Source: Prochlorococcus marinus CUG1416 (GTDB lineage Bacteria > Cyanobacteriota > Cyanobacteriia > PCC-6307 > Cyanobiaceae). Taken from it: a stretch of DNA of 64,000 nucleotides. The notes under the pieces were generated by a model. That model was not told the origin of the DNA. It did not search any database and was given only the letters and a program-made list of their open reading frames with translations. Position numbers and translations under genes: made by a program. Positions 56,480-64,000 of the stretch are shown here, piece after piece (within the stretch, counting starts at the first letter, position 1; every line of letters starts with the position of its first letter). The stretch lies in NCBI RefSeq assembly GCF_017695965.1, contig NZ_JAAORM010000005.1, positions 186,001 to 250,000 of the forward strand. Direction: 5' to 3'.

Positions 56480-58546
56480 GTGGTAGATACCAATAATCGA
56501 GAAAGTAGACAATATAACAACGCCGATAATGAAGATATTAATAATAACGATTGGATTAATAGCCTTTTTTCTTGGTGGAGTGGGTTTAGTTTAAGAACTA
56601 AATTGTTAGCAATAGCAACTCTCGTGGTAAGCCTACTAATGACAGGAATAACTTTTTTTGCACTAAATAGCATTCAAAGAGATGCTGGAATGAATGATAC
56701 TAGATATGCTCGAGATCTTGGATTATTGTTATCCGGAAATATCACAGAATTAGTTGCTAATAACCAAAAAAAAGAGATTTCAAATGTAGCTGAAAAGTTT
56801 TGGAGATCAAGTCGAAATCTACGTTACATATTTTTTACTGATGCTGAAGACATAGTTCAACTTGGAATACCGATTAGTGCCACTCCAACAAGCTCAGAAA
56901 GTCAGTTTCAGCTCACTAGAAGATTAAAACTACCATCAGAATTAAAGAAAAGACCACAATTCCCACTAGTTAGGCAGCATGTTACACCTCAGGGTCAAGT
57001 AACAGATGTATTTGTTCCAATGCTTTGGAAAGGGAAATATCTTGGAACTTTAGCTTTAGGAGTTACACCTAATAAAAAAGCCCTAGCCAGTGCCGCACTA
57101 ACAAGAGAGGTGACAATAGCAGTTTTTATCTCTATTTGGGTTTTAGTAATACTTGGAGCTGTATTCAATGCACTGACAATTACAAGACCAGTAAGGGAAT
57201 TAGTAAGAGGTGTTAGGGAAATTTCAAAAGGGAATTTCAAATCCAGAATTTCTATACCTATGACAGGAGATTTAGGAGAACTTTTAAATGGATTTAACCG
57301 AATGGCCACTCAGTTAGAAAATTATGACGAAGCAAACATTGAAGAACTTAAAGCCGCTCAAATAAAGCAGCAATCACTAATAGCCACTATGGCTGATGGG
57401 GCAATATTACTTGATGCCAAAGGGAAGATAGTACTTACTAATCCAACAGCAAAAAGACTATTCCGTTGGGAAGGAAGATTCTTAGAAGGGAAATATTTTT
57501 TAAATGAGATCCCCGAAATTTTATCTAATGACCTACACACAAATATAGAATCTATCCTAAACAGAGAAAAGGAGAATGATGATTTAAGGTTTAGCTTAGG
57601 AGAACCGGCTAGAACTTTAAGAATTGTCTTACAATCAGTATTAGATACAAACAAAGTTGAATTAAAAGGCATTGCCGTCACAATTCAAGATTTAACAAGA
57701 GAGGTAGAACTAAATGCGGCACAAAACAGATTTATTAGTAATGTTTCGCATGAACTAAGGACACCACTTTTTAACATTAAGAGTTACGTAGAGACCTTAT
57801 ATGATTTAAAAGATCAGCTATCTAATGAAGAACAACTCGAATTTCTGGGTATTGCCAATTCAGAGACTGATAGATTAACAAGACTTGTGAATGATGTATT
57901 AGATTTATCAAGATTGGAGTCAGGGAAAATAATTAAACTGGAGGAAATGGATATAAAGTCAGCAATAGAACAGACTCTCAGAAACTATAGACTTAATGCT
58001 ACAGAAAAAAATGTTTCATTGGCACATGATATAGAAGAAACTATCCCTTCAATACTTGGGAATTTTGATTTACTTTTACAAGTTTTTGATAATTTGCTGG
58101 GTAATGGATTGAAATTTAGTCCAAAAAACAGCAACCTAATGATAAGAGCATATACTTGGCCAGATTCCTGTCCTGCCTTACCCCCAAATAAAAGAGATAA
58201 TGGAGCTCCACAATGTGAGTTAGTTTCACCATTACCAAAAGTAAGAATTGAAATTGCTGATACAGGATCAGGAATATCTCAAGCTGATCAAGAAAAGATA
58301 TTTGATCGTTTTTATAGGGTCGAGAATTCCGTTCATACTGAGCAAGGAACTGGTTTAGGTTTATCTATAGTGAGAGGGATAATTGAAAAACATGGCGGAG
58401 AAATTCGTATGGCTAGTGAAATAGGAGTTGGAACAACCTTTTGGTTTGACTTATCCTTGGCACAATCTGATAAAGATGAATTGTTGACTCAAACTATTAA
58501 CAATACAGATAACTTTTCAAGCTCTGAAATCAGCGAAATTATCTAA
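56480..58546 (+). CDS. nblS: Sensor histidine kinase NblS (Hik33/DspA)
   Basis: Membrane sensor kinase of the cyanobacterial high-light and stress network, regulating hli and photosynthesis genes through RpaB/SrrA-type regulators. The 688 residues comprise two membrane segments flanking an extracytoplasmic domain (about 45-70 and 207-230), a HAMP domain (about 232-285), a PAS domain (about 295-415), HisKA with the phosphoacceptor in VSHELRTPLFNI (H424), and HATPase_c with NLLGNGLKFSP, DTGSGIS and GTGLGLSIVRG. A ribosome-binding site AAGGAG lies near 56464, upstream of the GTG. The gene ends 4 bases inside kaiC. Confidence 0.92.
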   Translation: MVDTNNRESRQYNNADNEDINNNDWINSLFSWWSGFSLRTKLLAIATLVVSLLMTGITFFALNSIQRDAGMNDTRYARDLGLLLSGNITELVANNQKKEISNVAEKFWRSSRNLRYIFFTDAEDIVQLGIPISATPTSSESQFQLTRRLKLPSELKKRPQFPLVRQHVTPQGQVTDVFVPMLWKGKYLGTLALGVTPNKKALASAALTREVTIAVFISIWVLVILGAVFNALTITRPVRELVRGVREISKGNFKSRISIPMTGDLGELLNGFNRMATQLENYDEANIEELKAAQIKQQSLIATMADGAILLDAKGKIVLTNPTAKRLFRWEGRFLEGKYFLNEIPEILSNDLHTNIESILNREKENDDLRFSLGEPARTLRIVLQSVLDTNKVELKGIAVTIQDLTREVELNAAQNRFISNVSHELRTPLFNIKSYVETLYDLKDQLSNEEQLEFLGIANSETDRLTRLVNDVLDLSRLESGKIIKLEEMDIKSAIEQTLRNYRLNATEKNVSLAHDIEETIPSILGNFDLLLQVFDNLLGNGLKFSPKNSNLMIRAYTWPDSCPALPPNKRDNGAPQCELVSPLPKVRIEIADTGSGISQADQEKIFDRFYRVENSVHTEQGTGLGLSIVRGIIEKHGGEIRMASEIGVGTTFWFDLSLAQSDKDELLTQTINNTDNFSSSEISEII

Positions 58547-60072
58547 TTATTATCTAACCCTTTAAAAACATTTTGAATATTTTGATCAGGCACAATTCTA
58601 TGAGGGGCACCACTAAATATCTGTTCAAAGTTAGAGAAAGAATCTTTTATTTCAGGTCCTCGATTTGTAATAATAAATTCTCTTATTCGTTTATCATGCC
58701 ATGATCCCCGCATTTTAAAAACATTTAAAGCTCTAGCCATCTCTCCTTTTATTTCCACATATTGAAGTAACAAGATAGTATCTGTAATGGTTGATATGTG
58801 AGAATCAGTAATAGAATGACTTCCCATAAATTCTTCTGCAGTATTAGTAAAAAAACCAGCTATCTCTTCTTGTTTTGTATAACCAGTTACTGCAATTACA
58901 AACTGTCTAAATGCGTTCAAACTTACACCTCTGGCCAATGCGGATAGAGAATCTATTGCCATTCTCTTTGGTTTAAATTGATTAATTTGCGTTTTTATAA
59001 TTTGCAAGTGATCTTCCAAACCAGTTGATTCAGGATATGCACAAATGATTTTTAATAACCCATCACTTTCCATCTTTTCAAAGTCTATGCCCCAACTAGT
59101 TGCATTCCTAAGCAATTGAGCCCTAGATTCTTCATATGCGAAAAGTATTGCTCTTTCATTGTTGTCATAAGCATCTTCTACAAACTTTGATACAAGCATT
59201 GTCTTACCAGTACCAGTAGCTCCTGTGGCGAGGATAATGGAATCTTGAAAATAACCTCCTCCACACATATCATCAAGATCTTTAACTCCAGAACTAATTC
59301 TAATATTTGAAGATCTTTGCGTAAGTCTCATTGCCCCAAGAGCAAACACACTTATCCCATCTATACCCATAGTGAATGGGAATTCCCCTTTCATATGTAC
59401 AGTCCCTCTTAACTTCAAAACTTCTAAAGTTCTTCTTCTCTTCTCTGACTCTAGAACATTCCTTAATAAGACAACATTATCAGAAACAAATTCTTCTACT
59501 CCATATCTAGCAATAGGGCCGTAATCATCAACCCTTTCTGTAGTCATAACTGTTGTAACTCCTATTTCTTTTAATCTTGCTATTAGTCTGAAGATTTCTC
59601 TTCTCACAACGTAAATGGCATCATATTGTTGAAAAACTGCAGTTATTGAATCTATCGCAACTCTTTTTGCTTTATATTTTCTTATTGCGTAGCTAATTCT
59701 CTCAATAAGACCAGACAAGTCAAAATTACCCGCAACATCTTGGCCGTCAGGATCTGGAGAGGCATCCAATATAAATAATTTATTTTGATCAATTAATTCT
59801 TGTAAATCCCATCCGAAGCTAGCAGCGTTTCTTATTATGTCTAAAGGTGATTCTTCGAATGTAACGAATATCCCAGGCTCATCAAAATTGCAAATTCCAT
59901 GGTGTAAGTATTGAAGCGAAAAAACAGTTTTACCAGTCCCTGATGTGCCGCTAATGAGAGTACTTCTAGATACAGGCAGGCCACCTCTACAAACATCATC
60001 AAAGCCTTCAATACCGGTAGGTAATTTTTGTACCTGCATTTTATTTGATTTACCAAATTTCTTATTTTTCAT
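58543..60072 (-). CDS. kaiC: Circadian clock protein KaiC
   Basis: Dual-domain ATPase and autokinase at the centre of the cyanobacterial clock. The 509-residue protein has Walker A loops GTSGTGKT (42-49) and GATGTGKT (about 285) and catalytic Glu pairs (FEESPLD and YEESRAQ). The phosphosites are conserved in ITDSHISTITDT: S427 and T428, the equivalents of S431 and T432 of Synechococcus elongatus, plus T422. The C-terminal A-loop region (RGPEIKDSFSNFE) is kept although no kaiA is present. It converges on nblS with a 4-base overlap. Confidence 0.97.
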   Translation of the reverse strand: MKNKKFGKSNKMQVQKLPTGIEGFDDVCRGGLPVSRSTLISGTSGTGKTVFSLQYLHHGICNFDEPGIFVTFEESPLDIIRNAASFGWDLQELIDQNKLFILDASPDPDGQDVAGNFDLSGLIERISYAIRKYKAKRVAIDSITAVFQQYDAIYVVRREIFRLIARLKEIGVTTVMTTERVDDYGPIARYGVEEFVSDNVVLLRNVLESEKRRRTLEVLKLRGTVHMKGEFPFTMGIDGISVFALGAMRLTQRSSNIRISSGVKDLDDMCGGGYFQDSIILATGATGTGKTMLVSKFVEDAYDNNERAILFAYEESRAQLLRNATSWGIDFEKMESDGLLKIICAYPESTGLEDHLQIIKTQINQFKPKRMAIDSLSALARGVSLNAFRQFVIAVTGYTKQEEIAGFFTNTAEEFMGSHSITDSHISTITDTILLLQYVEIKGEMARALNVFKMRGSWHDKRIREFIITNRGPEIKDSFSNFEQIFSGAPHRIVPDQNIQNVFKGLDNN

Positions 60073-60143
60073 GGTTTTTTCAGAAAATTTTCAATAAAAA
60101 ATAAAAATTAAATTTATTTTTAATTAAAAAAGGTTTCTATATA

Positions 60144-60461
60144 TTATTTATCTCCACTATATTCAGTTTCTGTTAATTCATCAAAAAGTAGATCTAAACC
60201 AATTAAAACTTTCTCTCTATCAGAGAGGTCACCAATTATTTTTCGAACTGGTGGAGGTAAAATTTTAGATAAGGTTGGGGTAGCTAAAATCTTATCTTCC
60301 TCTGCAAGTTGGGGTTCTTTAAGTACATCGATAACCTTCAAAGCATAAACCCCTTTAAATTCATTTTCTAAAATTCCTCTTAAAGTATTCAAAGCTCTCA
60401 TTGAATTAGGAGTATTTCCAGCAACATAGAGTTTTAAAATATATGTTTTTCTTACTGCCAT
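60144..60461 (-). CDS. kaiB: Circadian clock protein KaiB
   Basis: Thioredoxin-like, fold-switching protein that binds KaiC and SasA/CikA. The 105-residue product has [19 protein letters not shown] and the conserved [19 protein letters not shown] core, with [15 protein letters not shown] at the C terminus. It precedes kaiC by 71 bases. No kaiA lies upstream: the 145 bases to rplU contain no coding frame for it. Confidence 0.97.
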   Translation of the reverse strand: MAVRKTYILKLYVAGNTPNSMRALNTLRGILENEFKGVYALKVIDVLKEPQLAEEDKILATPTLSKILPPPVRKIIGDLSDREKVLIGLDLLFDELTETEYSGDK

Positions 60462-60606
60462 TGTTTTGATTCCTGAAATTGATACAAAAGATTTAAAACA
60501 ACCCTTGACTTATTACACTACAAAATAAGAAAATAAACAAACTATATATGATTGCTTATTTGGCTTAATCAAATTAAAAATTTGAGCCTAATAGCGTCTT
60601 TAAGAT

Positions 60607-61047
60607 ATGACAAATTCTAAAAACTCTTCAAACAATTCTTCTAAAAGAAATGAGTTGTATGCAATAGCAGAAACTTCAGGACAACAATTTTGGTTCGAAG
60701 TTAACAGATACTATGACATAGACAGGTTAAATGCAAAAGAAAAAGAAAAGATAACATTAGATAAAGTTTTACTTTTAAAGGATAAAAACTCGATCACTAT
60801 TGGTAAACCTTATATTGAAAATGCAAAAATTGAATTAGAAGTCGTTTCACACAAGAGAGATAAAAAAATTCTTGTATACAAGATGCGTCCTAAAAAAAAG
60901 ACAAGAAGAAAGATGGGTCATAGACAAGAACTTACAAGAGTTATGGTAAAATCTATATCAACAGGTAAAAGTGCTCCTAAGTCTTCTTCAAAGAAGGAAA
61001 CTGTTCAAAAGGAATCTAAACCAAAATCTGAAAAATCTACAAATTAA
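60607..61047 (+). CDS. rplU: 50S ribosomal protein L21, with C-terminal extension
   Basis: Large-subunit protein that binds 23S rRNA. The 146-residue product has the L21 core (about 15-112: LYAIAETSGQQFWFEVNRYYD, EVVSHKRDKKILVYKMRPKK, GHRQELTRVMV) and a lysine-, serine-rich tail of about 35 residues (KSAPKSSSKKETVQKESKP) not present in most bacteria. rpmA follows after 9 bases. Confidence 0.95.
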   Translation: MTNSKNSSNNSSKRNELYAIAETSGQQFWFEVNRYYDIDRLNAKEKEKITLDKVLLLKDKNSITIGKPYIENAKIELEVVSHKRDKKILVYKMRPKKKTRRKMGHRQELTRVMVKSISTGKSAPKSSSKKETVQKESKPKSEKSTN

Positions 61048-61056
61048 AATTTTCTA

Positions 61057-61317
61057 ATGGCACATAAAAAAGGAACAGGTTCTACAAGGAACGGTAGAGA
61101 TTCAAATTCCAAAAGACTTGGCGTAAAAGCTTATGGTGGAGAAAAAGTAACTGCTGGATCAATTTTAATCCGCCAAAGAGGTACATCCTTTTTGCCTGGA
61201 ATCAATGTTGGCAAAGGCAAAGATGACACTCTTTTTGCACTAAAAGAAGGTACTGTAAGTTTCGAAAGTATTAAAAGAAATTTAAGGAATAGAAAAAGAG
61301 TTAATATAGTTATCTAA
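61057..61317 (+). CDS. rpmA: 50S ribosomal protein L27
   Basis: Ribosomal protein whose N terminus reaches the peptidyl transferase centre. The 86-residue product begins [20 protein letters not shown], the standard bacterial start with no leader peptide to cleave, and contains [20 protein letters not shown]. The end overlaps a convergent methyltransferase by 4 bases. Confidence 0.97.
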   Translation: MAHKKGTGSTRNGRDSNSKRLGVKAYGGEKVTAGSILIRQRGTSFLPGINVGKGKDDTLFALKEGTVSFESIKRNLRNRKRVNIVI

Positions 61318-62051
61318 TTTTTTTTATAAGCTCTTGTTGTTATAAGAATAGGATGAAAAACTTCTAAAAACATTGATTGAAGAGTCTTAAAAAACTTTTC
61401 AACTATTTCAACATCGTCGATATGGAAAGGATATTCATTTTTTTCTCCTTTATAGAAATACCAATTAAATAAAGCAATAGAATTAGAATCCATAAACTCA
61501 TTAAAAATCTCAATTTGAGAAGCTGGATCGGCAAGATGTTCCAAAACATCAAGGCAAACTATCGTATCAAATTTCGATATTTGGGTATCTTTAATTGTCT
61601 TGCAAAAAGTAAGCTTCTTTTCGACTCCTAATTCCTTAGCCCTATATTCAACAAAGTTTCTATTTGTTTCATTAATATCTACAAAAAAAACATGCTCAAC
61701 TTTTGAAGACATAGCATTAGCTAAGGCATGCGTTCCAATCCCTCCTCCAAAATCTAAAACTAAATCTCTAGAAAAACTCTGCTGAAGTTTTAAAGTATCC
61801 GAGATATAATCCTTACTTGCAATATGCCAAGCGGCTAAATCAGCTACATGCCGATCTCCAACAATCTCAGTATAAAAATCTGAAACATCATTTAAAGAAT
61901 CTCCAGGATGTGAATTTGCCAAATTCATCTTTGCATTTGCAAGGAATCCATCTAAATCACATTCTTTCATTGAAAAGAATTGCATTAAATGTGATTTCAA
62001 ATAAAAAGCATTATCTAAAAACTCTTTTAAGATAAAACTATTGTTTTTCAA
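61314..62051 (-). CDS. Class I SAM-dependent methyltransferase, substrate unknown
   Basis: A 245-residue Rossmann methyltransferase with motif I as [15 protein letters not shown] (about 103-117), an acidic ribose contact [10 protein letters not shown], and motif IV-like [14 protein letters not shown]. An N-terminal helical part (about 1-75) precedes the domain. No substrate-specific feature is visible, so the target could be a lipid, quinone or protein. It is convergent with rpmA. Confidence 0.82.
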   Translation of the reverse strand: MKNNSFILKEFLDNAFYLKSHLMQFFSMKECDLDGFLANAKMNLANSHPGDSLNDVSDFYTEIVGDRHVADLAAWHIASKDYISDTLKLQQSFSRDLVLDFGGGIGTHALANAMSSKVEHVFFVDINETNRNFVEYRAKELGVEKKLTFCKTIKDTQISKFDTIVCLDVLEHLADPASQIEIFNEFMDSNSIALFNWYFYKGEKNEYPFHIDDVEIVEKFFKTLQSMFLEVFHPILITTRAYKKN

Positions 62052-62133
62052 TTTCTTACTTTAAATTTCCAATACAAAAATAATAGAATGGTTATAAATC
62101 TTTCTCAAAGTATTCTTAATATTAAAATTAAAA

Positions 62134-63057
62134 ATGGAAACTAAAGATGGATTCTTAGTAATTAATAAAGATAAAGGCTGTACCTCACATGATTGCGTGA
62201 AACAAATAAGGAAGTTACTAAAGATAAAAAAAGTTGGGCACACAGGAACTCTTGATCCAGAGGTTATAGGAACATTACCAATAGCAATAGGCAGTGCGAC
62301 AAGATTTATTCAATATCTTCCTCAGGGTAAAACTTACATAGGACAAATTAAATTAGGGATAAGAACTAACACTGATGATATTCATGGAGAAATAATTAAT
62401 CAAAAAAATTGGCCTAAAATCAGTGCTGAGAAATTAGATCAATATTTAAATAAATTCAGAGGAATAATTAAACAAATTCCTCCGAAAGTATCTAGTGTCC
62501 ACGTCAATGGTGAGAGGGCTTATAAAAAATCTTTTAAGAATGAAAATTTCGAGTTAGCAGCAAGAGAAGTAAAAATAGAAGAACTTATTTTAATGAAATG
62601 GGACCAAATAAATGGAATCATAGAGATAAATATCAAATGTTCAGCTGGCACATATATAAGATCAATTGCAAGAGATTTAGGAGAAATGCTTAATTCCGAG
62701 GGTTGCCTTCTACAACTAAAAAGAACTTCAGCTTGTGGCTTTGATGAACAAAACTCTATAAAAATATCTGATATAGAAAAAGAAAAGGGGGGTGGCAAAG
62801 CTTCACATTTTATTATTCCAACAATTTCTGCTCTTAATCACATTCCATCATTTGTCTTAACTAAAGAAGAACAAATCAATTTTTGGCAAACTGGAAGAGC
62901 AATTGAAGTTCATATTAATTACTTTAAGGAAAGCAAAGCTTTTGATTATAAAAAACCCATCAAAGTAATAGATAAAAGAAAAATACTACTTGGGATAGGC
63001 TTCTTAAATAAAGAGCAAACTAATATAAATCCAAAATTAGTCCTTAATGCAAAATGA
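62134..63057 (+). CDS. truB: tRNA pseudouridine(55) synthase TruB
   Basis: Makes the pseudouridine of the T loop in tRNA. The 307-residue enzyme shows [20 protein letters not shown], the catalytic Asp in [17 protein letters not shown] (D42), [19 protein letters not shown] and [19 protein letters not shown]-terminal PUA-like part ends at [11 protein letters not shown]. The stop lies 3 bases from the convergent gene at its right. Confidence 0.95.
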   Translation: METKDGFLVINKDKGCTSHDCVKQIRKLLKIKKVGHTGTLDPEVIGTLPIAIGSATRFIQYLPQGKTYIGQIKLGIRTNTDDIHGEIINQKNWPKISAEKLDQYLNKFRGIIKQIPPKVSSVHVNGERAYKKSFKNENFELAAREVKIEELILMKWDQINGIIEINIKCSAGTYIRSIARDLGEMLNSEGCLLQLKRTSACGFDEQNSIKISDIEKEKGGGKASHFIIPTISALNHIPSFVLTKEEQINFWQTGRAIEVHINYFKESKAFDYKKPIKVIDKRKILLGIGFLNKEQTNINPKLVLNAK

Positions 63058-63060
63058 TTT

Positions 63061-64000
63061 TTATAGATAATCTTTTTTAAAAGGTTTAATCTGCACACCC
63101 CTATAGAAATGCTTTAATATTTTTTCCGCTTTTTGACCTTTAGAAGCCATATATTTTGCACCCCATTGACTCATTCCAACGCCATGACCAGATCCCTGTC
63201 CAAAAACCACTAAACCTTTTTCTATGGGAAATTGTTTACTTTGTTCTTCAATTAATTTAAATCTAACGAAAGTACTATGAAGTCCTAATTTTTTTCTTAA
63301 ATCTACCCCGGAAATTTGATCAGAACCATATGCACCATAAAGCTTTACATTTTTTACTCTCCCAGTATCAGTAATATTTAAAATTTCTATATTTTTTAAT
63401 CCTCCAATTTTGGGGAATAAATTTAATAATTCCTTATTAGAAAAATTTTTCTGCCATCTAAATTTTGGATTTTTCTTATCAAAATCTTTAACACTAGATA
63501 AATATGGATATTTATTTTTCCAAACATCCTGACTATTTTCTGTCATCCCTCCTGAACTACTATGAAATAAAGCATTAATTAATTTTTTTTTATACGTCAA
63601 AACTAAAGATCTTGTACTTTTAACGGCTCGGATAGTTTTATAAGTTCTTGACTCTAAGCCATTATAGACTTGATTTCTCTGGGTAGAATCGATATCAAAT
63701 AGACTATTTCCCTTTTGCTTTAAAGCATAAGTTCTTGAGGCAATTGCTTGTGCTTTTAATGCTTCCATTGGCCATTTTGTTGGCATCTCTGAACCAACCA
63801 CACTACTTAGGTATTTTTCAATTCCTAAAACATTCACTACTAATATTTCAGAATCAAGTACAAAGAGATTAATTTTACCTGAGAATCTTTTCTGACCTAC
63901 CCAAATACCTCTGCCATCAGGAGATCTAACTTGAAATTTTTGATTACCTTTTAACTCATATTTTTTTTGTTTATTCTTATCAAAATATAAAATTTTTCTA
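63061..64000 (-). CDS. SpoIID/LytB-domain protein, N terminus cut by right edge
   Basis: The SpoIID domain is a peptidoglycan lytic or amidase-binding module; in cyanobacteria it is linked to cell-wall turnover. The frame stays open to base 64000, so the gene starts beyond the window. Visible are INLFVLDSEILVVNVLGIEK, EMPTKWPMEALKAQAIASRT (the SpoIID core), TYALKQKGNSLFDIDST, FHSSSGGMTENSQDVW and GHGVGMSQWGAKYMASKG at the C terminus. The GTG at 63837 is only an internal codon. Cell-wall role is from family knowledge. Confidence 0.85.
   Translation of the reverse strand, partial: RKILYFDKNKQKKYELKGNQKFQVRSPDGRGIWVGQKRFSGKINLFVLDSEILVVNVLGIEKYLSSVVGSEMPTKWPMEALKAQAIASRTYALKQKGNSLFDIDSTQRNQVYNGLESRTYKTIRAVKSTRSLVLTYKKKLINALFHSSSGGMTENSQDVWKNKYPYLSSVKDFDKKNPKFRWQKNFSNKELLNLFPKIGGLKNIEILNITDTGRVKNVKLYGAYGSDQISGVDLRKKLGLHSTFVRFKLIEEQSKQFPIEKGLVVFGQGSGHGVGMSQWGAKYMASKGQKAEKILKHFYRGVQIKPFKKDYL

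Noticed and set aside
60462-60606. A kaiA remnant upstream of kaiB
   Set aside because: No frame of useful length in the 145 bases and nothing resembling KaiA; treated as complete loss.
63835-63837. GTG 63837 as the true start of the SpoIID protein
   Set aside because: Coding continues upstream without a stop to the window edge with SpoIID-like sequence.
1-64000. CRISPR array, prophage, IS element, integrase or plasmid origin
   Set aside because: Regular spaced repeats, transposase-like ORFs, phage structural genes or terminal inverted repeats were not seen anywhere in the window.

Overview
The window is a strongly AT-rich, tightly packed chromosome segment from a marine picocyanobacterium, almost certainly a high-light-adapted Prochlorococcus. 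This rests on gene content rather than any search: kaiB and kaiC without kaiA beside rplU, an NblS (Hik33) sensor kinase, a nickel superoxide dismutase with its processing peptidase, a high-light-inducible (hli) protein, the cyanobacterial divisome protein Ftn2/ZipN, the ClpR-ClpP pair, and several cyanobacteria-only families (DUF1825, DUF3086, DUF3119). I see no insertion sequence, prophage, integrase, CRISPR array or rRNA operon. The region reads as conserved core genome with a few small accessory patches.

Layout. 1-9.4 kb: ffh (cut by the left edge), ftn2, pdhA, a group 2 sigma factor, nnr, mnmA, lnt. 9.5-11.7 kb: an FKBP isomerase, then a nickel module made of sodN, its peptidase sodX and a His-rich nickel permease. 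11.7-17 kb: a minus-strand operon trmH-lpdA-trpC, then murA and two tiny overlapping membrane-protein ORFs. 17-22.4 kb: tRNA-Leu, argD, folC, an FAD oxidase, a CodA-like amidohydrolase, tRNA-His. 22.4-28.3 kb: miaB, ddl, a small membrane protein, ftsQ, ftsZ, SRP RNA on the opposite strand, panB. 28.2-34.1 kb: hemW, a PIN-TRAM protein, clpR-clpP, ilvC, cobD/cbiB. 34.2-36.6 kb: accessory patch with an hli gene, four small unidentified proteins, hup and a gene-poor stretch. 36.6-45.3 kb: glgX, tRNA-Gly, a GPH-type transporter, an MlaE permease with DUF3119 and DUF3086, plsY, pyrF, tyrS, DUF1825. 45.3-46.6 kb: a decayed TPR gene and a GIY-YIG-like gene. 46.7-55 kb: pepA, msrA, then the minus-strand envelope cluster purC, bamA, lpxC, fabZ, lpxA, lpxB. 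55-64 kb: purD, nblS, kaiC, kaiB, rplU, rpmA, a methyltransferase, truB and a SpoIID-like protein cut by the right edge.

How the genes fit together. Envelope and division functions dominate: MurA, Ddl, FtsQ, FtsZ, Ftn2, LpxC/FabZ/LpxA/LpxB, BamA, Lnt, MlaE, PlsY. Protein export is represented by both SRP parts, Ffh and the SRP RNA. Light, stress and time sensing is represented by NblS, KaiB/KaiC, Hli and NiSOD.

The most unusual points are translational. The trmH reading frame is open about 50 residues upstream of any canonical start, and the only good ATG lies one frame away across a run of seven A in exact A_AAA_AAA slippery phase. The sodX frame contains its catalytic Ser upstream of the only canonical start codon. 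Eight convergent gene pairs overlap at their 3' ends, leaving no room for ordinary terminators.
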